Assembly (NCBI GenBank): GCA_020442475.1 | Contig: JAGRKA010000002.1 | Coordinates: 46,910-110,909 of the forward strand | Length of the DNA: 64,000 nucleotides | Reading direction: 5' to 3' | Origin: Alphaproteobacteria bacterium | GTDB taxonomy: Bacteria > Pseudomonadota > Alphaproteobacteria > Micavibrionales > Micavibrionaceae | Shown here: piece after piece, positions 1 to 8,574 of the stretch | Layout of the letters: each line of letters opens with the position of its first letter | Position numbering within the stretch: the stretch's first letter is position 1 | Notes under the pieces: generated by a model | Told to the model about the DNA's origin: nothing | What the model saw: the letters and a program-made list of their open reading frames with translations, nothing else | The model's database searches: none | Translations under genes and position numbers: made by a program

Positions 1-156
1 CAAGAATCTGCGCCCGCACCTCAGGAATCGCAACAGCAAATGGATGGTGGAAGCGGTACCCAATCTCAAGAACAGCAAGCACCTCAGCAGCAGGTACCAC
101 AGGAGATTAAACCTGAGGAGGCCCTTCGGGGGCTACTCGAGGGGCTGTTGCAGTAA
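1..156 (+). CDS. C-terminal fragment of a probable AsmA-family protein (5' end outside window)
   Basis: The first base is already inside an open frame that runs to a TAA at 154-156. The visible 51 residues are a Gln/Pro/Glu-rich linker followed by a short hydrophobic tail ending EALRGLLEGLLQ. AsmA-like envelope proteins of alphaproteobacteria commonly end in a Gln/Pro-rich stretch plus an amphipathic GLLxGLL-type tail. AsmA proteins are inner-membrane-anchored periplasmic bridges linked to phospholipid transport and outer-membrane assembly. Nothing of the conserved body is visible, so the assignment rests on the tail alone. The proline/glutamine-rich C-terminus of another envelope protein is possible. 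Confidence 0.45.
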   Translation, partial: QESAPAPQESQQQMDGGSGTQSQEQQAPQQQVPQEIKPEEALRGLLEGLLQ

Positions 157-167
157 AAAGGGGAGCG

Positions 168-371
168 CTATAGCCTGCTTTGCAGGCCTTTCAGGAGATA
201 AACCCGGATTGCGCTGGACAGATTTTCTTCGCGCATTTCATCAATCTCGGCAATCAAGGCGTTGATGGATTTGCCCTGCCTTCCCGCTTCGTCTTTTAAT
301 TCATCCCAAAAAGCGTCCTCCAGCGTGATGCTGGTGGCGTGACCTGCGATTTTAACGGAGTGTTTTTTCAT
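168..371 (-). CDS. Ribbon-helix-helix domain protein (RHH_4 family)
   Basis: This 67-residue protein has the layout of the RHH_4 family common in alphaproteobacteria: a short basic N-terminus with a beta-strand (SVKIAGHATSITLED), then two helices containing WDELKDEAGRQGKSINALI, and a charged C-terminal helix. Ribbon-helix-helix proteins dimerise and insert the paired N-terminal strands into the DNA major groove, so this is a small DNA-binding regulator. No toxin gene lies next to it, so an antitoxin role is not supported. It converges with the tail of the AsmA-like gene, 11 bases away. Its target is unknown. Confidence 0.75.
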   Translation of the reverse strand: MKKHSVKIAGHATSITLEDAFWDELKDEAGRQGKSINALIAEIDEMREENLSSAIRVYLLKGLQSRL

Positions 372-440
372 AGCTTTGTTGTATTATTTTAAAAATTTCC
401 CTATATTGACATTTTTATTACAAAGCAGTAGGGAGGTACT

Positions 441-584
441 ATGGATATAGGACAAAAAGTTAAAAAAATATTTACTTCTGCCGCTCAGTGGATTGATTCT
501 GCTGTTGATCTCTGTATTCCAGAATCAGTAGTTAATTTTGCGGAAGAGGACTCAGGCTATAAATTCTCTAGTAATGATCGGTAA
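441..584 (+). CDS. Small hypothetical protein, 47 residues
   Basis: This short frame starts MDIGQKVKKIF and ends with TAA at 582-584. It is preceded by a strong Shine-Dalgarno sequence (GGGAGG, 431-436) four bases before the ATG, and a TTGACA hexamer lies at 406-411. The product has a lysine-rich start, one amphipathic helix (ITSAAQWIDSAVDLC-like region) and an acidic tail. I recognise no family. The ribosome-binding site and the fit between the divergent RHH gene and the convergent fumC stop (six bases away) are the only evidence that it is expressed. Confidence 0.45.
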   Translation: MDIGQKVKKIFTSAAQWIDSAVDLCIPESVVNFAEEDSGYKFSSNDR

Positions 585-589
585 GGGGT

Positions 590-1990
590 TTATCCCTTCG
601 GCTTAATCATATCCAGCGGGTTGACCCATTCATCAAACTGCTCTGCCGTCAGCAGGCTTAGCGCGAGAGCGGCTTCTTTGAGCGTTGTGCCTTCCGCATA
701 CGCTTTTTTTGCGATTTTTGCGGCATTATCGTAGCCGATATGCGGGTTCAGAGCCGTGACCAGCATCAGGGAATTTTCCATGAGCTGCTTAATGCGTCCA
801 TAGTTTGGCTCTATCCCGTTTACGCAGTGATCTGTGAAGCTCACGCAGCTATCGGCGATCAGGCGGATAGATTGCAGGATGTTGTAAATCATCACGGGTT
901 TGAACACATTCAATTCAAAATGCCCCTGTGAGCCGGCGACGGTCACGGTCGTGTGATTGCCCATCACTTGCGTGCAAACCATAGTGAGCGCTTCACACTG
1001 CGTCGGGTTGACCTTGCCGGGCATGATGGAGGAGCCTGGTTCGTTAGCAGGAAGAATGATTTCCCCGATCCCGCTGCGTGGCCCGGAGCCGAGCAGGCGG
1101 ATGTCGTTCGCGATTTTCATCAGGCTGACAGCCAGAACATTGAGTGCGCCGGACGTTTCAACAAGTGCGTCGTGTGCAGCGAGTGCTTCGAATTTATTGG
1201 GTGCGCTGACGAAAGGGAGTCCCGTCAGGTCTGAAATTGTTCCAGCGAATTTTTCAGCAAATCCGGCGGTAGAGTTTATTCCTGTGCCCACAGCCGTCCC
1301 GCCTTGCGCCAGTTCAGACAGGCGCGGTAGTGTGTCTTTGACCCGCTTGATTCCATTCTCAATTTGTCGCGCATAGCCGGAAAACTCTTGCCCGAGCGTG
1401 AGCGGTGTGGCGTCCTGCAAGTGAGTCCGGCCATTTTTAACGATATCGGAAAAGGCATTGGCCTTGGCATCCAGTGCTGTGTGGAGTTTCTGAAGGGCTG
1501 GGATCAACAAACCGTTGATTTCCCGCGCAGCTGCGATGGACATGGCCGTAGGGAAAGTATCGTTCGAGGATTGGCTCATATTCACATGGTCATTCGGGTG
1601 AACGGGGCTTTTTCCCCCGCGTGTCTCGGACAAAATCTCATTGGCGCGGCCCGCAATGACTTCATTCGCATTCATATTAGATTGTGTGCCGGAACCCGTT
1701 TGCCACACGGCGAGCGGGAATTCGTCCATTAACGTACCGTCGAGGATTTCATCAGCAGCTTGCGTAATAGCCTTGCCCAGCATTTCATCGAGCAGGCCCA
1801 AAGACATATTCGTCAGGGCTGAGGCCTTTTTTTGGAGCGCTAACGCCTCCACCAAGGCTGCGGGCATTTTTTCTGTCCCAATATCGAAATTCTGTAACGA
1901 GCGCTGTGTTTGTGCGCCCCAATAGCGGTTTGCGGGGACTTCGATCTCTCCTATGGAGTCGGTTTCTATGCGGGTGTTGCGGTCTTTCAT
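590..1990 (-). CDS. fumC: Fumarate hydratase, class II
   Basis: Class II fumarase interconverts fumarate and L-malate in the TCA cycle as an iron-independent homotetramer. The 466-residue product matches the family end to end. Visible motifs are [12 protein letters not shown], the [10 protein letters not shown] region (about 187-196) and the superfamily signature [11 protein letters not shown] (about 319-329), which carries the catalytic serine loop. I chose the ATG at 1990 because the protein then begins [15 protein letters not shown], like FumC relatives, and AAAGG lies in the last codons of purK. An in-frame ATG at 2011 would overlap purK by 17 bases. It follows purK by four bases, so the two are probably cotranscribed. 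Confidence 0.96.
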   Translation of the reverse strand: MKDRNTRIETDSIGEIEVPANRYWGAQTQRSLQNFDIGTEKMPAALVEALALQKKASALTNMSLGLLDEMLGKAITQAADEILDGTLMDEFPLAVWQTGSGTQSNMNANEVIAGRANEILSETRGGKSPVHPNDHVNMSQSSNDTFPTAMSIAAAREINGLLIPALQKLHTALDAKANAFSDIVKNGRTHLQDATPLTLGQEFSGYARQIENGIKRVKDTLPRLSELAQGGTAVGTGINSTAGFAEKFAGTISDLTGLPFVSAPNKFEALAAHDALVETSGALNVLAVSLMKIANDIRLLGSGPRSGIGEIILPANEPGSSIMPGKVNPTQCEALTMVCTQVMGNHTTVTVAGSQGHFELNVFKPVMIYNILQSIRLIADSCVSFTDHCVNGIEPNYGRIKQLMENSLMLVTALNPHIGYDNAAKIAKKAYAEGTTLKEAALALSLLTAEQFDEWVNPLDMIKPKG

Positions 1991-1994
1991 CAAT

Positions 1995-3074
1995 TCAGCC
2001 TTTACGGACATCGTTTTTCTCTTTCAAAATCGTCACATGGCCCATTTTCCGGCCCGGTTTCACATCATGCTTGCCGTAGAGATGAATGCAAGCATTTTTA
2101 TCCCGTCTATAGGACTCAAGATGGTTTATGTCCTCACCAATCAGGTTGATCATTTCGCAATCGCTATGGCGCCCCGGTGGCAGGACAGGAAGGCCGCAAA
2201 CCGCCCGGACGTGATTTTCAAATTGTGAGACCGCGCAAGAATCAATGCTCCAATGGCCGGAATTATGAGTACGCGGCGCGATTTCATTGGCCAGCAGCGT
2301 GCCGTCTTTGGTTACGAATAGCTCCAGCGCCAGAACCCCGCGTAAATCTACGGATCTGGCCAGTGTTCCCGTCATCTGAAGCGCTTTATCTGCAAGGGCG
2401 GATGATACGGGTGCAGGGACTGTGCTTTTGTGAAGAATGTGGTTTTTATGTGTGTTTAGAGCGGGGCCATAAAATTCCATATGGCCATCTTTATCGCGGG
2501 CGACGATTACGGAGATCTCAAAGTCAAAATCGACAATTTCCTCCATAATGACAGGTTGATTATCTATTTCGATCCATACTGTTTCGATTTCTGAAGTGTT
2601 TGATACGCGCCACTGGCCCTTTCCATCATATCCGAAACGTGTCGTTTTCAATATACAGGAGGCAGCCCCCCATTCAGTAAGGGTCTTTTCGATATCTGCG
2701 GGGGTTTCGGGTGTAGCCCAGCGTGCTGTGTCGATCTTGATCGAATTCAGGAAAGATTTTTCCTTCACGCGATCCTGAGCGACCTCAAGGAGGCGTTCAT
2801 CTGGATAAACAGGTTTAAGAGTCTTGAGGTATTTTATTGTTTCTACAGGAATATTTTCGAATTCATAAGAGATAACATCAACTTTTTCGGAAAAAACGCT
2901 CAGGGCGTCCTCGTCCGTATAATTGGCCACAATCGTCTCTTGGGCGACCTGAGACGCTGGGGAATCTGGTTCCGGGGTAAAGATTACGGTCTGAATTCCA
3001 AGTTTTTCCGCGGCTTGTGCGCTCATGCGCCCAAGTTGTCCGCCACCGAGTATGCCAAGGGTTTTATGTGTCAT
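1995..3074 (-). CDS. purK: 5-(carboxyamino)imidazole ribonucleotide synthase
   Basis: PurK uses ATP and bicarbonate to make N5-CAIR from AIR in purine synthesis, handing the product to PurE. The 359-residue protein opens with the PurK hallmark [11 protein letters not shown] and continues with ATP-grasp features ([15 protein letters not shown] and the metal-binding [27 protein letters not shown] region). The ATG at 3074 is used because the frame upstream adds only 12 residues not typical of the family. PurK is normally joined to purE; here purE lies 546 bases upstream with an opposite-strand orphan between them. fumC follows directly. Confidence 0.96.
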   Translation of the reverse strand: MTHKTLGILGGGQLGRMSAQAAEKLGIQTVIFTPEPDSPASQVAQETIVANYTDEDALSVFSEKVDVISYEFENIPVETIKYLKTLKPVYPDERLLEVAQDRVKEKSFLNSIKIDTARWATPETPADIEKTLTEWGAASCILKTTRFGYDGKGQWRVSNTSEIETVWIEIDNQPVIMEEIVDFDFEISVIVARDKDGHMEFYGPALNTHKNHILHKSTVPAPVSSALADKALQMTGTLARSVDLRGVLALELFVTKDGTLLANEIAPRTHNSGHWSIDSCAVSQFENHVRAVCGLPVLPPGRHSDCEMINLIGEDINHLESYRRDKNACIHLYGKHDVKPGRKMGHVTILKEKNDVRKG

Positions 3075-3099
3075 GGCTCTATTATTAATCACAGATAGA

Positions 3100-3150
3100 C
3101 GCAGATACACACCGATTTTTTGTTCTTTTTTTTATCGATGTTTATCTGTG
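3100..3150. repeat. Imperfect inverted repeat of the CACAGAT type (REP-like)
   Basis: The left arm CGCAGATACACACCGAT (3100-3116) pairs with the right arm ATCGATGTTTATCTGTG (3134-3150) at 14 of 17 positions across a T-rich loop. A second CACAGATA word lies at 3090-3097. It occupies the divergent space between purK and the orphan gene at 3211. The wording resembles dispersed palindromic elements seen in many bacterial genomes, but only one full copy is visible here. Confidence 0.5.
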
Positions 3151-3210
3151 CTTGACGGTTTGTATTATGTCTATTATGTTGCTGCCTGATTAAAGTAACA
3201 GGAGTTAAAA

Positions 3211-3573
3211 ATGGTATATGACTGGGTATTAGAGAATTCTGAAGCTGAGCAGTATGAAGATTTCCCCTTGTACCAATATTTCCCGCGTACAATGGGAAAG
3301 GGGCATCCTGATGCAGGGCGTATGGTGCGGTTAGGTACCATTTATGATACTCATTCACGCGGCGTGGATCATAAAACTGCTCAAGGACACCTCACACAAA
3401 TGTTTGGAGATAATGCCCTGCTCGTGGCTATTGATGGTTCTAAGCCCGATATGCTGAACGGTTGGCGTTGTGAGGATGTTCGCTTTTATTGGGTGGATAA
3501 GACAGATACTCCTGACATAAAGGTGGAAAGCCCGTATCGCTTTCCATCAGCGGCCAGAACAGCAGAGCCTTGA
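3211..3573 (+). CDS. Hypothetical protein inserted between purE and purK
   Basis: This 120-residue protein is preceded by a good Shine-Dalgarno sequence (CAGGAG, seven bases before the ATG). It has no signal peptide or membrane segment. It is rich in aromatic and charged residues, with a central stretch (GRMVRLGTIYDTHSRGVDHK) that looks like a compact soluble fold. I recognise no family. It lies on the strand opposite to both purE and purK and separates a pair that is usually adjacent. The upstream CACAGAT-type inverted repeat also points to an inserted segment. Function unknown. Confidence 0.6.
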   Translation: MVYDWVLENSEAEQYEDFPLYQYFPRTMGKGHPDAGRMVRLGTIYDTHSRGVDHKTAQGHLTQMFGDNALLVAIDGSKPDMLNGWRCEDVRFYWVDKTDTPDIKVESPYRFPSAARTAEP

Positions 3574-3620
3574 GTTATTGTCCTGAGTAAGCTTGCGGTA
3601 TAGCTTGATTGTATCGCCCG

Positions 3621-4118
3621 TTAGGGTTTCGGTGTCTTTTTAACGTCATTCGTCTGTTTTTGACGGTATTCATCCAGTCGCGCAGCTAAAGTTTCGTCGG
3701 TCGTGGCTAGAATGGCAGCGGCGAGGAGGCCTGCATTTTTAGCGCCGGCTTTTCCGATGGCGAGCGTACCGACCGGAATGCCGCCCGGCATTTGCGCAAT
3801 GGACAGAAGGCTGTCCATGCCGCTGAGCGCCTTGCTTTCGACGGGAACGCCAAGAACGGGCAGAGAGGTCAGGCTTGCCGTCATGCCGGGAAGGTGTGCC
3901 GCACCGCCTGCGCCTGCGATAATAACCTTCAGGCCGCGCTCCTTAGCGGTTTTGGCGTAGTCTACCATGCGATCCGGCGTTCTGTGCGCGGAGACGATCC
4001 GCACTTCGTGTGGAATGCCAAGGCTGTGAAGGATGTCATGGGCTTCCTTCATGGTGTCCCAGTCTGATTGGGAGCCCATAATGATGCCGATTTCCGGATA
4101 TTCGTCAGAATGTGTCAT
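3621..4118 (-). CDS. purE: N5-carboxyaminoimidazole ribonucleotide mutase
   Basis: Class I PurE moves the carboxyl group of N5-CAIR to give CAIR in de novo purine synthesis and works as an octamer. The 165-residue protein carries the substrate phosphate loop GSQSDWDTM near the N-terminus, the conserved [10 protein letters not shown] around the catalytic histidine, and the [12 protein letters not shown] and [17 protein letters not shown] segments. It pairs functionally with purK, further downstream on the same strand. A DUF465 gene ends upstream, 29 bases beyond the purE start. Confidence 0.97.
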   Translation of the reverse strand: MTHSDEYPEIGIIMGSQSDWDTMKEAHDILHSLGIPHEVRIVSAHRTPDRMVDYAKTAKERGLKVIIAGAGGAAHLPGMTASLTSLPVLGVPVESKALSGMDSLLSIAQMPGGIPVGTLAIGKAGAKNAGLLAAAILATTDETLAARLDEYRQKQTNDVKKTPKP

Positions 4119-4147
4119 GGGGTAGCTTTATAAAGGAATGGCGTTAT

Positions 4148-4351
4148 TTACGCAATAATATCGTCGATCAGGGCGCTTTCAAGCTTACGGATCATATCTT
4201 TAAGCCAGAGCTTTTTCTTCTTAAGCTGCTGAATTTGAAAAAGATTGACCGGCTGGCCGCAATCCATCACCCGCTCGATCATCGCGTCAAGCGCTTGGTG
4301 CTCGGTCTTATATTCGGCCAGCTTCTGGGCGAGTTCTTCCTGATCTTCCAT
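4148..4351 (-). CDS. DUF465 (YdcH-family) small helical protein
   Basis: This 67-residue, highly charged protein is predicted to be almost entirely helical. It matches the DUF465/YdcH pattern: an N-terminal helix, then a helix with the repeated-lysine segment LQQLKKKKLWLKDMI-like (here QIQQLKKKKLWLKD) ending near the C-terminus. Members are widespread in proteobacteria and form a helical hairpin; no biochemical role is established. The ATG at 4351 is followed immediately by EDQEELAQK. It lies directly upstream of purE on the same strand and diverges from the phosphofructokinase gene. Confidence 0.75.
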   Translation of the reverse strand: MEDQEELAQKLAEYKTEHQALDAMIERVMDCGQPVNLFQIQQLKKKKLWLKDMIRKLESALIDDIIA

Positions 4352-4486
4352 GTGAGAGGGGTCGCTTAACTTTGTGTAACCTTAAGCTAAAACTATACCA
4401 CATAATAGCCTGTTTGGTAAGATGAAATTATGGTAGTTTTCTTCGGATAGGAAAAGTTTATCCTGAGCAAAAGGAAAATCATATAA

Positions 4487-5566
4487 ATGTCCCGGAAATT
4501 GGCGATTTTAACGAGTGGTGGGGATTGTGCCGGCTTGAACGCAGTCATGAGGGCTGCGGTTTTACGGGCGGAGCGTTTTGGTTATGAGGTTCTGGGTGTG
4601 GAGAACGGCTCAGCCGGTCTTCTAGAGGAGCCGCCGAAAGTCCGTGCTTTGAAATCGGCTGAGTTTGATGGCTTTCTGATGCGAAGGGGCGGTACAATTT
4701 TAGGGACGACGAACAGCCGCGATCCGTTCCGCTACCTGATGGCGGATGGTAGCATAAAAGATCGCTCGGAAGAGGTGATCTCGGCTTTCAAGGCTCTGGG
4801 TGTCGAGGCTTTGATCGGTATAGGGGGGGATGGAAGCTTTGATATTCTAAGCCGTCTTGCGAAACAGGGTGGGCTGAATTTTATCGGCATCCCCAAGACG
4901 ATTGATAACGATCTGGATATGACAGATTTTTCCGTTGGGTTTGATACGGCTGTTTCTGTGGCAACGGAGGCGCTTGACCGTCTTCAGCCGACCGCGGCCA
5001 GTCATGACCGGGTCATGATTTTAGAGGTAATGGGGCGTGATGCCGGGCATATTGCACTCAATGCCGGGATCGCGGGCGGCGCGGACGTAATCCTGATCCC
5101 TGAAATTCCTTATAAGATCGAGCACGTGGCCGCCAAGATCCAAAACCTTAAGGATGAGGGGCGCAATTTTGCTCTGGTAATCGTATCGGAGGCTGTGAAG
5201 TCTCCGGATGGGGAAAAACTGGAGGTTGTCTATCATGGCGGCGAAAAGCGCTATGGCGGAATCGGTGAATATCTGGGGCCGAAAATCGCTGCGGCAACGG
5301 GTTCTGAAACGCGGGTAACGGTTTTAGGGCATGTGCAGCGAGGCGGGTCGCCTACATGGAATGACCGGCTCCTTGCCTCTGCGCTTGGGGTGCGGGCTGT
5401 CGATCTGGTTAAGGAGGGGCGTTTTGGGCGCATGGTGGCTTGGCAGAATCGGCAAGTGGTTGATGTGCCTGTTGAAGAGGCTATTCAGCGCTGTCGTGTA
5501 GTGAATGTGGAGGGAACGCTTGTCCATACAGCGCGGGCGCTTGGTATTTCTTTCGGGGACCGGTAA
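4487..5566 (+). CDS. 6-phosphofructokinase (group with Gly/Lys active-site combination)
   Basis: This 359-residue enzyme phosphorylates fructose 6-phosphate, the committed glycolytic step. The nucleotide loop TSGGDCAGLN is at residues 9-18, GGDGS at 113-117 and PKTIDND at 136-142, followed by the LEVMGRDAGHIAL segment. In this family Gly at the GGDG position favours ATP, while Lys in PKTIDND is typical of pyrophosphate-type and group III enzymes. Gly116 with Lys137 therefore suggests an ATP-dependent member on a PPi-type backbone. It stands alone, 86 bases before the PH-domain pair. An H+-pyrophosphatase elsewhere in the window makes pyrophosphate metabolism relevant, but donor choice is inference. 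Confidence 0.92.
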   Translation: MSRKLAILTSGGDCAGLNAVMRAAVLRAERFGYEVLGVENGSAGLLEEPPKVRALKSAEFDGFLMRRGGTILGTTNSRDPFRYLMADGSIKDRSEEVISAFKALGVEALIGIGGDGSFDILSRLAKQGGLNFIGIPKTIDNDLDMTDFSVGFDTAVSVATEALDRLQPTAASHDRVMILEVMGRDAGHIALNAGIAGGADVILIPEIPYKIEHVAAKIQNLKDEGRNFALVIVSEAVKSPDGEKLEVVYHGGEKRYGGIGEYLGPKIAAATGSETRVTVLGHVQRGGSPTWNDRLLASALGVRAVDLVKEGRFGRMVAWQNRQVVDVPVEEAIQRCRVVNVEGTLVHTARALGISFGDR

Positions 5567-5652
5567 AACCGGCCTTGCGGGACAGAGGGGGGCGAAGTAC
5601 ACTATTGTACCGCGTAATTGTACCGCGTAACGAAGCGACTAAGGATATTTGA

Positions 5653-6183
5653 ATGCTTTATGTACAGCAATCTCTCGGCCCGGACGAGGAACTCGTCCAT
5701 ATCGGGAAGTTTCACTGGATGTACACGGTGAATGCTTTTTTCTCAATTATTTGGGGGATGGTGTTCAGCATATTTATTATTGCCGGTGCTGTCATTGTGT
5801 ACCAAAATCTTGGGAAGTTACCGCCGGGGACAGACTGGTTACAGGCTGTTCGCGAATTGCACCCGTTTTTGAGGATTGGGGCTTTTGTTATGTTTCTCTT
5901 AGGGGTGTGGGGCTTTGCGGTTAAGATGGTGACCAAGGCAACGACTGAAATAGCGATCACAAGCAACCGCTTGGTTTATAAGCGTGGCTTGATTGCGCGG
6001 CAGGTCGGTGAAATCAGTATTGACCGGATTGAGGGCGTAAACGTCCTGCAATCCATTAGTGGCCGGTTGTTCAATTACGGGCGGTTGGCGATCCGGGGGA
6101 TGGGGGTTGGGGAGGTTGTCTTGCCGCCGATCGAAGACCCTATCAAATTCAGGCAGGCTATAGAAAGGGCGCGGTCACTATGA
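5653..6183 (+). CDS. Membrane-anchored bacterial PH-domain protein (bPH_2/YdbT-like), first of a pair
   Basis: This 176-residue protein has two membrane helices (about 28-50 and 72-92) followed by a bacterial PH domain (about 95-170). The hallmark segments are TEIAITSNRLVYKRGLI, ISIDRIEGVNVLQSISGRLFNYG and IRGMGVGEVVLPPIEDP. The bPH_2 family is found in inner-membrane proteins and may mediate protein or lipid contacts; no enzyme activity is expected. AAGGA precedes the ATG by seven bases. Its stop overlaps the start of the next PH-domain gene by four bases (ATGA), so the two are translationally coupled and probably act together. Confidence 0.85.
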   Translation: MLYVQQSLGPDEELVHIGKFHWMYTVNAFFSIIWGMVFSIFIIAGAVIVYQNLGKLPPGTDWLQAVRELHPFLRIGAFVMFLLGVWGFAVKMVTKATTEIAITSNRLVYKRGLIARQVGEISIDRIEGVNVLQSISGRLFNYGRLAIRGMGVGEVVLPPIEDPIKFRQAIERARSL

Positions 6184-6725
6184 GTGAAGAGCAGAAAAAG
6201 GGGCGTTCCTCCCCGCTTCGTAAAGGTTCAAAAGCGGCTGTGCAGGATTTACTGGTCAAGGGTGAGGAAATCGTTATGCAGGCCGAGATTAGTCCGGCCA
6301 TATACTGGAAATCCTTTGCGGTTTTGCTGGCCTCGTTTCTACTGGCGCTAGTGGCGGTTCCGCTTGGCATCGTGTTGGCCGTTGCCGCGCTGCTTATGTT
6401 TATCCATGCCACGATCAAAAAAGAGATATTGATGTTTGTTTTGACGAACAAACGCATTCTCGTCCGCTACGGGATATTGCAGGTCGATGTCGTCGATATG
6501 CATTTTTCCAAAGTGGAAAGCATTGAGTTAGAGCGGATGATTCCAGGTTATATTCTCGGCTATGCCAGCCTGATCGTCATGGGAACCGGGCAGCGTTTTA
6601 TCGGTATCCCTTACGTGCAAAATGCACGAGAACTGCGGCGGGCCTATAACGGTCTGGTGTTGGAGGCCGAAGAGGGCGGCGAGTCCGCTGAATCTGGAGC
6701 TATCTCTGATTCTCAAGAAAACTGA
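6180..6725 (+). CDS. Membrane-anchored bacterial PH-domain protein, second of a pair
   Basis: This 181-residue partner of the preceding gene has a charged N-terminus, a hydrophobic double span (about 42-78) and a PH domain (about 83-160). That domain contains MFVLTNKRILVRYGILQVDVVDM and SKVESIELERMIPGYILGYASLIV, the usual bPH_2 landmarks. The C-terminal tail is rich in Glu, Gly and Ser and probably disordered. The start overlaps the upstream stop by four bases. Two different bPH_2 proteins in tandem suggest a heteromeric membrane complex; the role is unknown. Confidence 0.85.
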   Translation: MSEEQKKGRSSPLRKGSKAAVQDLLVKGEEIVMQAEISPAIYWKSFAVLLASFLLALVAVPLGIVLAVAALLMFIHATIKKEILMFVLTNKRILVRYGILQVDVVDMHFSKVESIELERMIPGYILGYASLIVMGTGQRFIGIPYVQNARELRRAYNGLVLEAEEGGESAESGAISDSQEN

Positions 6726-6757
6726 TTGCTGAAATTAATTTAAGAAAGAGTATTTAA

Positions 6758-8482
6758 ATGTCTGAAAAATGGGATAAATCGAAACTGGTAAGCCGTTATG
6801 TAACGGTGGGACCAAAATCCGCGCCGCATCGTGCGATGCTCCGGGCGATGGGGCTAAGTGACGAAGATATCGCCAAGCCGCTGGTGGGTGTGGCGACATG
6901 CTGGAATGAGGCGGCACCGTGCAACATCAACCTCGGGAAATTCGCACAGAATGTGAAGAAGGGCGTAACGGAAGCCGGGGCGACGCCGCGCGAATTTACG
7001 ACAATCACGGTGACGGATGGAATCGCGAACGGGCATGAGGGGATGCGCTCCTCTCTGGCCAGCCGCGAGGTGATTGCGGATTCCGTCGAATTGACGATGC
7101 GCGGCCATTGTTACGACGCGCTGGTTGGACTGGCTGGCTGTGACAAATCCTTGCCGGGAATGATGATGGTTATGGCGCGTTTGAATGTGCCGAGCGTGTT
7201 TCTCTATGGCGGAACGATCATGCCGGGTACCTATAAGGGACACGATGCGGACATTATCACCGTGTTCGAAGCGGTTGGCGAACATTCCGTTGGCAAAATC
7301 AATGATGAAGAGCTTTATAGCTGTGAGTGCGGGGCGCTCCCCGGAGCGGGGGCCTGCGGTGGGCAGTTTACAGCGAATACGATGTCCTGCGTGGCGGAAA
7401 CGCTGGGGCTGGCCGTTCCCGGTGCGAATGGTATTCCGGCAATCTATGAGGAAAAAGGCGATTTTGCAGAAGCTTCGGGGCGTGTCGTTGTTGACCTGCT
7501 TCGCAACGGTGGACCGCGTCCGCGCGACATTATTACGCGCAAGAGTCTTGAGAATGCGGCAGCGATTGTCGCGGCCACTGGTGGCTCGACCAATGCGGCT
7601 CTGCACTTGCCCGCGATTGCGCATGAGGCTGGGATTGATTTCAATCTGTTTGATGTGGCTGAAATTTTCAAAAAAACCCCGTATATCGCGAATTTACGTC
7701 CCGGCGGAGCGTATCTGGCCAAGCATCTGCACGATATAGGGGGGGTGGGCGTTGTCATTAAGGAATTGCTGGATAACGGCCATCTCCACGGCGATTGTAT
7801 TACGGTGACGGGCAAGACTTTGGCTGAGAATTACGAGGGTGTAACCCTGCCGGAGGGGCAGGACATTGTCTATCCGGTTAAAAAGCCCATCCATCCCAGC
7901 GGCGGCGTTGTGGGCTTAAGGGGGAACCTTGCGCCGGAAGGGGCCATTGTGAAAATTGCAGGGCTAAAAGAGCTTGTGTTCGAAGGGCCGGCGCGTGTGT
8001 TTGACGGTGAGGATGCCTGTTTTGAGGCTGTCCAGAACCGGGATTATAAGGACGGAGAGGTTCTTGTGATCCGTTATGAAGGTGCCAAGGGTGGCCCCGG
8101 TATGCGGGAGATGCTTTCTACTACGGCGGCTCTTTACGGGCAGGGCAGCGGCGGCAAGGTCGCGCTGATCACGGATGGACGTTTCTCCGGTGGAACGCGT
8201 GGTTTCTGTATAGGGCATGTCGGGCCGGAGGCGGCTGTGGGCGGTCCTATCGCCTTGCTTAAGGATGGGGACATGATCCGGATTGATGCTGAAAAGGGTA
8301 CGTTGGAGGTTCATCTGAGTGATGAAGAGCTGGAAGCGCGTAAAAAAGAGTGGAAACCCCGTAAAAATAACTACCAGTCGGGGGCGCTCTACAAATATGC
8401 GCAGCAGGTCGGCCCGGCCCGTGACGGGGCCGTGACACATCCCGGTGCGAAGGCTGAGACACATACTTTTGTAGATTTATAA
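6758..8482 (+). CDS. ilvD: Dihydroxy-acid dehydratase
   Basis: IlvD dehydrates 2,3-dihydroxy-3-methylbutanoate and its valerate homologue to the 2-oxo acids in the branched-chain amino acid and pantothenate pathways. The 574-residue protein has three candidate Fe-S ligands: Cys55 (in CNINLGKF), Cys128 (GCDKSLPG) and Cys200 (ACGGQFTANTM). It also has TGGSTNA and the C-terminal ITDGRFSGGTRGFCIGHVGPEA, all family signatures. It is a single gene 32 bases after the PH pair; no other ilv gene is present. Nothing in the upstream sequence looks like an attenuator. Confidence 0.96.
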   Translation: MSEKWDKSKLVSRYVTVGPKSAPHRAMLRAMGLSDEDIAKPLVGVATCWNEAAPCNINLGKFAQNVKKGVTEAGATPREFTTITVTDGIANGHEGMRSSLASREVIADSVELTMRGHCYDALVGLAGCDKSLPGMMMVMARLNVPSVFLYGGTIMPGTYKGHDADIITVFEAVGEHSVGKINDEELYSCECGALPGAGACGGQFTANTMSCVAETLGLAVPGANGIPAIYEEKGDFAEASGRVVVDLLRNGGPRPRDIITRKSLENAAAIVAATGGSTNAALHLPAIAHEAGIDFNLFDVAEIFKKTPYIANLRPGGAYLAKHLHDIGGVGVVIKELLDNGHLHGDCITVTGKTLAENYEGVTLPEGQDIVYPVKKPIHPSGGVVGLRGNLAPEGAIVKIAGLKELVFEGPARVFDGEDACFEAVQNRDYKDGEVLVIRYEGAKGGPGMREMLSTTAALYGQGSGGKVALITDGRFSGGTRGFCIGHVGPEAAVGGPIALLKDGDMIRIDAEKGTLEVHLSDEELEARKKEWKPRKNNYQSGALYKYAQQVGPARDGAVTHPGAKAETHTFVDL

Positions 8483-8574
8483 TCTATAAATTGTCATATA
8501 AACATAACCTGCTCTTAAGGCTTTCGTGCTAGGATTGGACTGTCGGTTCAGACATTCAAAGCTGGGGACAGGGG

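Noticed and set aside
168..371. Toxin-antitoxin pair with the RHH protein as antitoxin
   Set aside because: No toxin-like gene adjoins it; the neighbours are an AsmA-like tail and an unrelated small ORF on the other strand.
6854..7624. Long ORF on the minus strand inside ilvD
   Set aside because: It is an antisense shadow of a clear dihydroxy-acid dehydratase gene, with no family similarity and no ribosome-binding site.
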